A program made the position numbers and the translations under genes. Shown here one piece after another: positions 37,288-46,649 of a stretch of 64,000 nt of DNA; within the stretch, counting starts at the first letter, position 1, and each line of letters opens with the position of its first letter. The notes under the pieces are model-generated. The model did not search any database. It was not told the DNA's origin and was given only the letters and a program-made list of their open reading frames with translations. The stretch comes from Arenibacter sp040216555 (GTDB lineage Bacteria; Bacteroidota; Bacteroidia; Flavobacteriales; Flavobacteriaceae). The stretch lies in contig JAVJOW010000014.1 of the NCBI GenBank assembly GCA_040216555.1, positions 248,001-312,000 on the forward strand, read 5' to 3'.

Positions 37288-39531
37288 ATGAAAATATTAA
37301 AGGCAAATTTCAAAATTTTAAGTCTCTTATTAATATTATCGATCTTAACCTCTTGTAATAGAGATGGGATTGAACTGGTTTATGATGGCCAATCCAATTA
37401 TGAAATAGTGTTCATGGGCAGTGCTGCCGAGAGTCAGTATAAATCTGCCGAAATACTACAGCGTTACCTGCAAGAAATTAGTGGGGTAGAGTTGGAATTG
37501 GTGGGTGAAAGTTCTCAGGGTCCAAATAAGAACAAGATTTATGTGGGTAACATTAAGGGCGAAGTTATAAAACAGCAAGAAATTGGCATTCGGACAGAAA
37601 ATAAGAACTTGTATATCTTTGGAGGGTCCGATATAGCTACAAAATATGCCGTATATGAATTTCTGGAACGTTATTTGGATTGTAGGTGGTATGCCCCCCA
37701 AGTGGAAAAAATACCTACTTCCAAAACTATTGACCTTCCTGCTTTGGATTACGTATATACCCCGGATATTATTACTAGAACGGTACATTCACGATTGTTT
37801 TATGATAATCCAGAGTATGCGGAACAGCAGAAGGTAACACAGGAATCCTTTCCTACTTATGTTCCCAGTGCCAGGGTACATACGTTCCACAAGTTTTTGC
37901 CCGAAGAAAAATTCTACAAATCGCATCCGGAATATTTTGCGTTGAGGGGAGACCAAAGGCTGCCTACCCAATTGTGTTTGACCAATCCAGATGTTTTGGC
38001 TATCGTTAAGGATTCGGTAGCTTCTTTGTTTCAACAATATCCTCAATCCAAGGTCATATCGGTTAGCCAGGATGATAATCAACAGCATTGCCTGTGCGAC
38101 AATTGTAGTAAAATAGATGAAGAAGAGGGTAGTCCGTCCGGTACCATGATACGATTTGTAAATGAAGTGGCGGCTTCTTTTCCAGATAAAACAATCTCTA
38201 CTCTGGCCTATCAATACACAAGGAAACCCTGCGAAACGATGCCTTTGGAGAATGTGCTGATCACACTTTGCTCTATAGAATGTGATAGAAGTGCACCTAT
38301 TGCCGAAAAATGTACCGATTTTGCAAACGATTTAATTGGATGGGGCAGATTAACCCAAAATATTAGAATTTGGGACTACACGACACAGTTTACTAATTTT
38401 TTTGCCCCCTTTCCCAATATCCATACACTGAAGCCGAATATTCAATTGTTTCGGGACAACAATGCTAAATGGGTTTTTGAACAACACAGTAACAATCCCA
38501 GTGAGTTATTTGAACTTAGATCCTATATAACAGCAAAATTGCTCTGGAATCCCGATCAAGATTTTGATGCCCTGTTGACGGATTTCACCATTGGTTATTA
38601 TGAAGAAGCGGGAATTTATATAAAAGAATACATCGATGAAATTCAAGCCAAGTTAGTGGAAGACAAGGATTTTTTTCTATTTCTGTATGGAGATCCATCA
38701 GAGGCGTTTTCATCCTACTTAAGTCCGGAGATGCTTTTAAAATATTCCCAATTATTTGACGAGGCGGAAAAGGCGGTGGCCAAAAAACCGGAAATTTTGG
38801 CACGTGTAAAAGTCGCGCGATTGGGTGTGGATTTTGCCGAACTGGAGGCTAGTAGAAAGAATATTACCGACAGATATAGCCTTTTGATCCCCAATGAGGA
38901 CGGTAAAAAAATAATAAATCCGCTGGTAACTACATTACTGGATAATTTTAAGGCAATCACTGCCAAGAATAATATAACCTTAATGAATGAAATGGGTTTT
39001 ACCGTAACGGAGTATCTAGCAAATTACATGTCGGCACTGGAGGTAATAAGAATGCCCAATGTTGCCATGGGCAAAAAAGTGGTTACCATAACAACACCAA
39101 AAAAATACGCAAACGAAGACCCCATGGCACTTACGGATGGGGCCTTGGGAGGAAGTAGTTTTTATGCCAATTGGTTGGGGTATGAGGGAAATGATATGGA
39201 AGTAGTGGTAGATTTGGGCGAGCCTATGAAGATAAGTACTATTTCCTTGGCCTTTTTACAGGTTACAAATCACATTGTCTTTTTTCCAGAGAAGGTTACC
39301 TATTCAGGCTCCTTGGATAACCAGAATTTTGAAAATTTTGGTACCATAAATAATCCGTTTCCATTAACCAAGGAAAGCAAGGTAAACGACATTCAATTTT
39401 TTAAATTGGATTTTGATAAAAGGAATACCCGGTATGTTAAGGTTAGGGCTACAAATACAAAAACACCTTATTGGCATCATGCTGCAGGCTTACCTTCTTG
39501 GATCTTTGCTGATGAAATAATAATTAATTAA
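37288..39531 (+). CDS. DUF4838 family lipoprotein with discoidin tail
   Basis: The 747-residue protein has a lipobox Cys near 23 (ILTSC). An N-terminal domain (30-150) like the small domain before GH67 or GH20 catalytic barrels contains YEFLERYLDCRWYAP. The DUF4838 domain (about 195-460) has ISVSQDDNQQHCLCDNC with clustered Cys, and WVFEQHSNNPSELFELRSY. The C-terminal discoidin-like module ends SWIFADEIIIN. DUF4838 has a predicted TIM-barrel glycosidase-like fold but, as far as I know, no general activity. Its place between GH92 and GH29 marks it as a candidate enzyme for an unassigned linkage in the N-glycan. ATG at 37288 is preferred to TTG at 37282. Confidence 0.85.
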   Translation: MKILKANFKILSLLLILSILTSCNRDGIELVYDGQSNYEIVFMGSAAESQYKSAEILQRYLQEISGVELELVGESSQGPNKNKIYVGNIKGEVIKQQEIGIRTENKNLYIFGGSDIATKYAVYEFLERYLDCRWYAPQVEKIPTSKTIDLPALDYVYTPDIITRTVHSRLFYDNPEYAEQQKVTQESFPTYVPSARVHTFHKFLPEEKFYKSHPEYFALRGDQRLPTQLCLTNPDVLAIVKDSVASLFQQYPQSKVISVSQDDNQQHCLCDNCSKIDEEEGSPSGTMIRFVNEVAASFPDKTISTLAYQYTRKPCETMPLENVLITLCSIECDRSAPIAEKCTDFANDLIGWGRLTQNIRIWDYTTQFTNFFAPFPNIHTLKPNIQLFRDNNAKWVFEQHSNNPSELFELRSYITAKLLWNPDQDFDALLTDFTIGYYEEAGIYIKEYIDEIQAKLVEDKDFFLFLYGDPSEAFSSYLSPEMLLKYSQLFDEAEKAVAKKPEILARVKVARLGVDFAELEASRKNITDRYSLLIPNEDGKKIINPLVTTLLDNFKAITAKNNITLMNEMGFTVTEYLANYMSALEVIRMPNVAMGKKVVTITTPKKYANEDPMALTDGALGGSSFYANWLGYEGNDMEVVVDLGEPMKISTISLAFLQVTNHIVFFPEKVTYSGSLDNQNFENFGTINNPFPLTKESKVNDIQFFKLDFDKRNTRYVKVRATNTKTPYWHHAAGLPSWIFADEIIIN

Positions 39532-39542
39532 ATCTCTTATAA

Positions 39543-41033
39543 ATGAATAGTACAAAAAACAGATTTAGATTTCTTTTGATGGCGCTAACATTGGTCTTCA
39601 TTTGTCAGGTAGTGGGTGCACAGGCCATCTATGAGGACGAGAGGTATGTTCCCGAGACCGATCCCTTGGTGCTGGAAAAATTGGAACAGTGGCAGGATAT
39701 GAAATTTGGTCTTCTTATGCATTGGGGGACCTATAGTCAGTGGGGTATTGTGGAATCGTGGTCCCTATGTCCCGAAGAATATGGTTGGTGCGAAAGGACC
39801 AAGGGCTCCAACCCCAGTGATTATAATACATATAAAAAGGAATATGAAGACTTACAGAAGACCTTCAATCCGGTGAAATTTGATCCGGATAAATGGGCCA
39901 AGGCGGCAAAGCATGCAGGGATGAAGTATGTAGTATTTACTACCAAGCACCATGATGGTTTTTCCATGTTCGATTCCAAATATACCGATTATAAAATAAC
40001 GGATCCTAAGACCCCATTTTCAACTAATCCTAAAGCCAATATCACCAAGGAGATTTTCAATTCCTTCAGGGAACAGGGATTATGGGCCGGAGCTTATTTT
40101 TCCAAGCCAGATTGGAATACCCCTACCTATTGGGATCCCTATTATCCTCCTAGGGATAGAAATGTTAATTATGAGCCAGAGGCAAACCCCGAAAAATGGC
40201 AGGCATACATAGACTTTACCCACAATCAAATATTGGAGTTGCTGACAGATTATGGCAAGGTAGATATTTTATGGTTGGATGGTGGCTGGGTGGCCAAAAC
40301 GCCAAAATCTGAAATTACCAATTGGTACGAGCAGCAGTTGGTAAACAATGACAATGGGTATTTAAAGAACCGTATCGTTAATCAGGATATAAAGATGGAC
40401 GAATTAGTGGTCAAGGCCAGGGAAAAACAGCCGGGATTAATTGTGGTGGACCGGGCCGTACACGGTAAAAATCAAAATTACCTTACCCCGGAAAATAGGG
40501 TGCCAGAAAAGCCGCTTCCCTATCCTTGGGAATCCTGCATTATAGCCGGCGGTGGTTGGTCCTATTCTTTTGATGCCAAATACATGACCGGACGTGAGGC
40601 TATTCACACCTTGGTGGATATTGTTGCCAAGGGAGGTAATTTGTTGTTGAATGTTGCTCCAAGCCCAGAAGGGGAGTGGGATGAGGGGGCGTACAAATTG
40701 TTGAACGAAATTGGGGATTGGATGTCGGTCAATAAGGAGGCCATTTATGGTACACGGTCCATGGCGCCCTTTAAATTTGACAATGTTTGTGTTACTGCCA
40801 AGCCTGATGGTTCAGTATACCTCACTTATCTAGTAGAAAAAGGGCAGACTTCCCTGCCTACCGAAATTGTATTTCCAGATTTTAAACCAAAAAGGAGTGT
40901 TAAGGCACAGCTATTGGGGACCAAGCAGAAATTGAAATGGACCCAAAAAGAAAGTGGAATGGTTATTCAGCTTCCCAAGGATTTGGGGGATAAATTGCTG
41001 GAAACCGAAGCATTTGTTATTAAAATTAAATAA
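39543..41033 (+). CDS. GH29 alpha-L-fucosidase
   Basis: The 496-residue secreted enzyme has a signal peptide (about 1-28, ending VVGAQ) and the GH29 barrel: KFGLLMHWGTYSQWG, YVVFTTKHHDGFSMFDSKYTD, YFSKPDWNTPTYWDP and the nucleophile Asp at 246 in VDILWLDGGW. A C-terminal beta domain closes the protein (about 410-496). It releases alpha-linked fucose with retention; core alpha-1,6 or antennary fucose on N-glycans is the likely target here. The acid/base residue is not fixed by eye, and subfamily A or B cannot be decided. Confidence 0.94.
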   Translation: MNSTKNRFRFLLMALTLVFICQVVGAQAIYEDERYVPETDPLVLEKLEQWQDMKFGLLMHWGTYSQWGIVESWSLCPEEYGWCERTKGSNPSDYNTYKKEYEDLQKTFNPVKFDPDKWAKAAKHAGMKYVVFTTKHHDGFSMFDSKYTDYKITDPKTPFSTNPKANITKEIFNSFREQGLWAGAYFSKPDWNTPTYWDPYYPPRDRNVNYEPEANPEKWQAYIDFTHNQILELLTDYGKVDILWLDGGWVAKTPKSEITNWYEQQLVNNDNGYLKNRIVNQDIKMDELVVKAREKQPGLIVVDRAVHGKNQNYLTPENRVPEKPLPYPWESCIIAGGGWSYSFDAKYMTGREAIHTLVDIVAKGGNLLLNVAPSPEGEWDEGAYKLLNEIGDWMSVNKEAIYGTRSMAPFKFDNVCVTAKPDGSVYLTYLVEKGQTSLPTEIVFPDFKPKRSVKAQLLGTKQKLKWTQKESGMVIQLPKDLGDKLLETEAFVIKIK

Positions 41034-41431
41034 GGAATTTCAGCAGATTAGGGATTTGCACTATAAATTGTAACTAAATATGAATTTTTTGCTGTAAAAA
41101 TGTAACGGAATAACGGTCCAAAAAAGAACAACCTTACTTTGAACAGCATTTGGTTGCCTCTGGCAATTAACATATATTATTATAAATTAATCAAAATTTA
41201 ACTCAACACCCTGATATCATTCGTGAAAATCAGGGTGTTTTTTTTGCGTTAAAACCAAATTTTTACTAGGTCCATTTGCTAAAACGTTTTCGGAAATACG
41301 TCATTAGGCTTTTGGCAATTGTCATTAGTCGAATTAATTTCTTCACCTAGGTTGGAAAATCAAAATTTAGTAATTATTTAACATTAGGGTAACTCCCTTA
41401 ACATCTAATTAACTAACTAAAAATTATTAGT
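41034..41431. other. 398-bp leader region before susC-like gene
   Basis: The gap separates the enzyme group from the SusC/SusD pair. It holds a strong terminator-type hairpin at 41205-41246 and an AT-rich leader after it. TTACTTTG at 41134-41141 is one base from the -7 consensus. No ORF or protein-coding signal is visible. Confidence 0.5.
41205..41246 (+). terminator. Terminator-type hairpin upstream of susC
   Basis: A perfect 11-bp stem AACACCCTGAT/ATCAGGGTGTT with a 13-nt loop is followed by eight T residues. It lies 172 bp after the GH29 stop and 186 bp before the SusC start. It either ends the enzyme transcript or attenuates a longer one. Confidence 0.85.
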
Positions 41432-44400
41432 ATGATTAAAAAATTTCATTACTATTTATTGCTGGCCTCATTTCTCGTTGTACAGGGAATGACGGCTCAG
41501 AACAAAACGGTTACCGGTACAGTGTCCGATGATTTGGGCACCCCGCTACCAGGTGTCAACGTTGTGGAGAAAGGTACCTCCAATGGTACTTCCACGGATT
41601 TCGATGGTAACTTTTCCCTTAATGTAGGGAACAATGCTACCTTGGTTTTTTCTTCTTTAGGTTTTACCAAAAAAGAAATTGCAGTTGGAGCACAGACCTC
41701 TATTAAAGTTGTTCTTGAAGAAGATGCTGAGCAATTAGGGGAAGTTGTTGTAACTGGTTTGGGTATTACTAGGGAAAAGAAGGCGCTTGGTTATGCTACT
41801 GCCACTATTAGTGCAGAAGCTCTGACCGAAACCGCAACACCTAACTTTGCAACTGCACTTTATGGAAAAGCTCCCGGGGTAAGTATAAACACTACTCCTG
41901 GTGGATCTACCAGTGCCTCGAACATCACTATAAGGGGTGTAGCCTCAATTACAGGTAGGAGTCAGCCGTTAATTATTATGGATGGTGTACCTATTAGGGA
42001 CGGTGAAGTTTCCAACAATAACTATTGGGGAGACCAACGTCTAAGGGGTAATGGTCTTTTGGATATTAACCCAGAGGATATAGATAACATTTCTATACTT
42101 AAGGGAGCATCTGCTGCAGCACTTTATGGGTCTGAAGCAGTAAACGGTGTAGTATTGATTACTACCAAAAGCGGTAAGAACAAGAAGAAAGGAATGACAG
42201 TGGATTTGAGCTCATCCTACAGCTTTGACAATGTAGCCTATCTTCCAAGATATCAAACAGTGAGGGGGCCAGGTGCACCTTTAAACGTTTCTGATGGAGG
42301 TCAGGATGCCGAAGGTTTTATTTATCATGATGTAGATGGGGATGGTACTGCTGAAACCAGAGGTGTTTTAGGGTACAGTATCAACTTTGGACCTAAATTT
42401 GATGGAAAGCCAACCATTGGCTGGGATGGAATCGTAAGACCTTATGAGGCTCAGGATGATCGCTATGGTGGCCTGTTCAACACGGCACACAATACTAGCG
42501 TTAACATGTCCATTACCAATGTTACCGATAACTCCAATTTAAGATTTTCATATACCCGTCAGGATAACCAAGGTATCAGTATTGGAGCTGAAGAGGAAAA
42601 GAATGTTTTTAATTTAAATGCCACCTTTAAGTGGGCAGATAATGTATCTACAGATGTAATCGTGAATTATGTGAATCAGTCCGTTTTCAACAGACCATAT
42701 TCTGTAGACCGTTTAACAAATAACTTTACAGGAATGATGTCCCCCTTCGATAGTGCCGATTGGTATTTGGATAGATATAAAACCAGTAGAGGCTATCGTT
42801 ATGTTACAGGAACCGGTCAGAGTTTAACTCCTGAAGAAAATATAATATATCCTGGGTTTAAAGGAGATATTGGAGACTTTGTATGGAGGGTAAAGGAAAA
42901 TCGTTTGGAAGAGCAAAGCAACAGGATCATAGGTACCATTACCAACAATTGGGACATTGCCAAAGGTCTTAACCTAAGAGGCCGGATTTCTACAGATTTT
43001 ACCAATAGAAGATCTGAAGCAAGCAGTACTACGGAAAGACCTTTGGCTTTCGGTAACTCTGGTGGCTTTAGTATGAGCAATAACAATTACAACTCCTTAT
43101 ATGGTGAATTGTTATTGAGGTATGAAACTCCAATTACTACGGACTTGACCTTAGCCATGATGGCCGGTTACAACGCTACCAAACAATCAGAATCATATCT
43201 AAGCAGAGGAACCAATGGAGGTTTAAGCGTTGAAAATTGGTTTGACATATCTGCATCGGTAAACACTCCTAATTCAGGAAGTAGCCGTAACTCTATTGTA
43301 AAAGATGCGTTTTTAGGTACTGCCAATCTTGATTATAAGGGGTACTTTTTCGTAGAGGGTACCATTCGTAAGGATAAGACCTCTACTATGAACCCAAATA
43401 ACAATAGTTTTGTATACCCTTCAGTAAACTCGAGTTTCGTTCTTTCCGAGGCATTTGACCTACCACTTTTTATGAATTATTTCAAAATTCGTGGTTCTTG
43501 GGGTATAGTGGGTAACTATCCTGATCCATATCAGGCCAATATTGCCTACAACCAGAATACTTTAGGTTCACAAGGCGGTAACCCAGTGCTTTATACGACT
43601 ATTCCTTCCAGTTTTGGTAATGACGGAATTAGACCGGAAGAGAAACATGAGTACGAATTTGGTATGGAAATCAAATTTTTCCAGGGAAGGTTAGGTCTTG
43701 ATGCTTCCTATTACAACGCCCAAGTTGTGGATCAGATCCTGCCATTGACACTTCCGAACAGCTCTGGAGCCGGTAATGTTCTGACCAATATTGGTACGCT
43801 TAGGAATAAAGGTTATGAATTTGGTTTGACCGGTACGCCTATAGACACGGGTTCCTTTAGATGGGATGCAATCGTAAACTTTGCCAAGAACGATAACAAA
43901 GTTGAGAAGTTGGCCCCTGGACTTGATGAATTGTTACATGCCGATTATGATGGAAATGCAGCTCAGTTGAAGTCGTTGGTAGGGCAACCCATGGGAGATC
44001 TTTATGCACATCCCGTAGCAACAGATGCTCAGGGAAGAAGAATTGTAGATCCCAATGGAATGTACAAAGTGGATGCGGATAAAATGGAAAAATTTGGTAA
44101 CGCCATGCCAAAATGGACTGGTGGTGTTATGAACTCTTTTAGCTATAAGAACATAACTTTGGATGCTCTTGTGGATTTCCGTATTGGTGGGCATGTAATG
44201 CCAACTGCACTTAACTGGATGACCAGTCGTGGTCTAACAGAAGAGAGCACAAAGTTTATGGATACGGAAAGTGGCGGACTAAGTTATTACGAAGATGGTA
44301 CAGGAAAAAGAATTCAGACAACTCCTGGTGCTACTGCAGGCCCTGGAGGAGAAGTGGTTTACCATGATGGTATTTTATTGGATGGGGTGACCAATGATGG

Positions 44401-44758
44401 GCAACCTAACGACCAAATAGCTTCTGCTGCGGATTACTACTGGACCGTTTACAACTGGGGTGGACCTCAATATAGTCCAAACACCCGTTATGAGCTATAC
44501 ATTAAAGAAAACACTTACTTTAAAATGAGAGAGTTGTCCATAGGCTACAAAATGCCAAGAAAAGTAATTGATAAGATAGGACTTAGTAAATTGCAATTCT
44601 CTGTTTTCGGTAGAAACTTGTTTTATTTATATAGAACAATTAAAGATATGGATGGGGAGCAGACCACTGCAGGTTCTAGATGGTTCCAAAATGTTAATAA
44701 TGTTGGTACCAACCCTTCAACTCGTTCTTTCGGTTTAATGGTAAGAGCTAGTTTATAA
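41432..44758 (+). CDS. SusC/RagA-type TonB-dependent outer membrane transporter
   Basis: The 1108-residue protein has a signal peptide (1-22, ending GMTAQ), a carboxypeptidase-regulatory-like domain (25-100, VTGTVSDDLGTPLPGVNVVEKG), a TonB-box-like LGEVVVTG and a plug with ALYGKAPGVSINTTPG, LIIMDGVPIRDGE and AAALYGSEAVNGVVLITTKSG. The remainder is a 22-strand barrel ending in an aromatic-poor beta strand (FGLMVRASL). It imports oligosaccharides across the outer membrane with its SusD partner, which starts 34 bp downstream. In this locus the cargo is probably partly trimmed N-glycan. Confidence 0.96.
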   Translation: MIKKFHYYLLLASFLVVQGMTAQNKTVTGTVSDDLGTPLPGVNVVEKGTSNGTSTDFDGNFSLNVGNNATLVFSSLGFTKKEIAVGAQTSIKVVLEEDAEQLGEVVVTGLGITREKKALGYATATISAEALTETATPNFATALYGKAPGVSINTTPGGSTSASNITIRGVASITGRSQPLIIMDGVPIRDGEVSNNNYWGDQRLRGNGLLDINPEDIDNISILKGASAAALYGSEAVNGVVLITTKSGKNKKKGMTVDLSSSYSFDNVAYLPRYQTVRGPGAPLNVSDGGQDAEGFIYHDVDGDGTAETRGVLGYSINFGPKFDGKPTIGWDGIVRPYEAQDDRYGGLFNTAHNTSVNMSITNVTDNSNLRFSYTRQDNQGISIGAEEEKNVFNLNATFKWADNVSTDVIVNYVNQSVFNRPYSVDRLTNNFTGMMSPFDSADWYLDRYKTSRGYRYVTGTGQSLTPEENIIYPGFKGDIGDFVWRVKENRLEEQSNRIIGTITNNWDIAKGLNLRGRISTDFTNRRSEASSTTERPLAFGNSGGFSMSNNNYNSLYGELLLRYETPITTDLTLAMMAGYNATKQSESYLSRGTNGGLSVENWFDISASVNTPNSGSSRNSIVKDAFLGTANLDYKGYFFVEGTIRKDKTSTMNPNNNSFVYPSVNSSFVLSEAFDLPLFMNYFKIRGSWGIVGNYPDPYQANIAYNQNTLGSQGGNPVLYTTIPSSFGNDGIRPEEKHEYEFGMEIKFFQGRLGLDASYYNAQVVDQILPLTLPNSSGAGNVLTNIGTLRNKGYEFGLTGTPIDTGSFRWDAIVNFAKNDNKVEKLAPGLDELLHADYDGNAAQLKSLVGQPMGDLYAHPVATDAQGRRIVDPNGMYKVDADKMEKFGNAMPKWTGGVMNSFSYKNITLDALVDFRIGGHVMPTALNWMTSRGLTEESTKFMDTESGGLSYYEDGTGKRIQTTPGATAGPGGEVVYHDGILLDGVTNDGQPNDQIASAADYYWTVYNWGGPQYSPNTRYELYIKENTYFKMRELSIGYKMPRKVIDKIGLSKLQFSVFGRNLFYLYRTIKDMDGEQTTAGSRWFQNVNNVGTNPSTRSFGLMVRASL

Positions 44759-44792
44759 TAATATAAATAAGAATTATTTAAAAAGATATTTC

Positions 44793-46376
44793 ATGAAAAA
44801 ATTATCGATAATACTCAGTATTGTTATGGCCACGGCCATCAGCGGGTGTACTGAGGCAGATTTTAGCGAGAATTACGCCAACCCTTCGAAGGTATCGACA
44901 GCAACAGTAGAGAAGCAATTTGCTGGAATGTTGGTTGCCAATAAGGATTACGTTCTTCCCGCCTATTGGAACTATTTCGTAGTGCTTAGAACTACTTTAA
45001 CACGTTATACGCAAGCAGTAGGTTGGGTAAATACTTCCAATCAATATGTTCCCGGAGAAGCAGGAATTGGTGGACGTTGGGGTAATTACTATGATTTCTT
45101 GGCCCAATACAGGGAATTGGAGAAGATTTACAATAACCTTACTCCAGAGGAGCAGGCAGATTTGAGGGTATATATGCTTACGGCCACAATTTACCTCTAC
45201 GACCATACTCAAAAAGTAGTTGACTTACATGGTGATATTCCGTTTTCCGAAGCGGGTCGCTTAAGTCAAAATGGAGGAGATTATTTAAATTCATTGCCTG
45301 CATATGATACTGCTGAAAGTATTTATACTACCATGTTGGATGGTTTAAAGGCTTATTCTGACGAATTGAACAGTATTAATGTTAGTGCAGGAATCATGGT
45401 AGGGTTTCAGACCCAGGATTTTGTAAACGGAGGTGATTTAAGTGCTTGGAAAAAGTACTGTAATTCCCTAAGGTTAAGAATGTTGACCAGAGTTTCCGGT
45501 GTTTCTGAATTCCAATCTAGAGCGCAGTCTGAAATTGCTACTATTTTGGCCAATCCAGGACAATATCCTGTAGTGGAGGAAAATTCTGAAAATATTCAGA
45601 TTGATGTTGTTAGTTTGGATACTCCGATAAACTCTAAAGGTTTCAGGAGTGGTTTGGAAGACTGGGATGGTAATTTGGCAGGTAAGGCCATGATCGATCA
45701 CATGCTGGATAATACCGACCCTAGACTAAGAGCTATGTACGAACCAGGAGAGTTTGCAGGTAGCAACTATTCAGGTTTGGATCCTTTGCTAAACGAAAAT
45801 GACCAAACTACTTTGGTAGCTACTGGTACATTATCTAGGTACAATCGTTCTACTTTAAGTAGAAATGAATACTTCCCTGGACTTTTGTTTACAGCTGCCG
45901 AGGTAAGTCTTCTTAAGGCAGAGTATTATTTGAATGCCAGTAATGACGCCATGGCACAAGCTAGTTATGAGGATGCTATTGAAAAATCAACCGAATTTTA
46001 CTATGGTCTACGTGATTTGAGCGCTGACGGAACGGCTATTGACCTGGTTCCTACCAATGATACGGAAATACAGGCCTATATTGGCAGTACGGATGTAAAT
46101 TGGGACAACGCAACTACCGATGATGAGAAATTGTCCTTGATCGCAACTCAAAAATGGATACACTTCAGTGTACTTCAATTGCCTGATAGCTGGGCGGAAC
46201 AAAGAAGGTTGAATTTACCTGATTTTTCTTTCCAGGTAGATAATGCCAACGAACAAACGTTGCCACCCAACCGTTGGATTTATCCAAATAGTGAGCGTGT
46301 TTATAACACTGATAATTATAATACAGTTAGTGGAGAGGATAATTTGACCACCAAATTATTCTGGGACGTTAATTAA
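44793..46376 (+). CDS. SusD/RagB-type nutrient-binding lipoprotein (SusD-like_2)
   Basis: The 527-residue lipoprotein has a lipobox Cys at 19 (AISGC) and binds the glycan at the cell surface as lid of the SusC pore. TPR-like helices run through residues 90-260 with YDHTQKVVDLHGDIPFSEA and a C-terminal WIHFSVLQLPDSWAEQRR. The pattern fits the SusD-like_2 subgroup rather than classical SusD. A terminator follows the stop by about 30 bp, closing the locus. Confidence 0.93.
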   Translation: MKKLSIILSIVMATAISGCTEADFSENYANPSKVSTATVEKQFAGMLVANKDYVLPAYWNYFVVLRTTLTRYTQAVGWVNTSNQYVPGEAGIGGRWGNYYDFLAQYRELEKIYNNLTPEEQADLRVYMLTATIYLYDHTQKVVDLHGDIPFSEAGRLSQNGGDYLNSLPAYDTAESIYTTMLDGLKAYSDELNSINVSAGIMVGFQTQDFVNGGDLSAWKKYCNSLRLRMLTRVSGVSEFQSRAQSEIATILANPGQYPVVEENSENIQIDVVSLDTPINSKGFRSGLEDWDGNLAGKAMIDHMLDNTDPRLRAMYEPGEFAGSNYSGLDPLLNENDQTTLVATGTLSRYNRSTLSRNEYFPGLLFTAAEVSLLKAEYYLNASNDAMAQASYEDAIEKSTEFYYGLRDLSADGTAIDLVPTNDTEIQAYIGSTDVNWDNATTDDEKLSLIATQKWIHFSVLQLPDSWAEQRRLNLPDFSFQVDNANEQTLPPNRWIYPNSERVYNTDNYNTVSGEDNLTTKLFWDVN

Positions 46377-46407
46377 GGAATTGAGTTAGTTTTATTTTTA
46401 TTTCCTC

Positions 46408-46444
46408 AAAAGCCCGATACAATTTATGTATCGGGCTTTTTCTT
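46408..46444 (+). terminator. Intrinsic terminator of the SusC/SusD pair
   Basis: A 13-bp stem AAAAGCCCGATAC/GTATCGGGCTTTT with a 7-nt loop and a T-rich tail. The flanking A and T runs allow it to work in both directions, serving the convergent FG-GAP gene as well. Confidence 0.9.
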
Positions 46445-46649
46445 TAAGTATATAGCCGAACCAATATGTAGTCCTTGGTGATATATTAAAGCTTGGTTGA
46501 TAAGTCTAAAAAGGTAGTGGTTGGTGATGAAAGAATGGTTTAAAGCCTTGTTCAACCAGTAATAATAATCGTTGTATTGAGAGTGTTGGAAGTTTTTTCT
46601 ATGTATAAGGTTATGTATAATAGAGTTTCTTCGAATAGTGCATTTTCAA

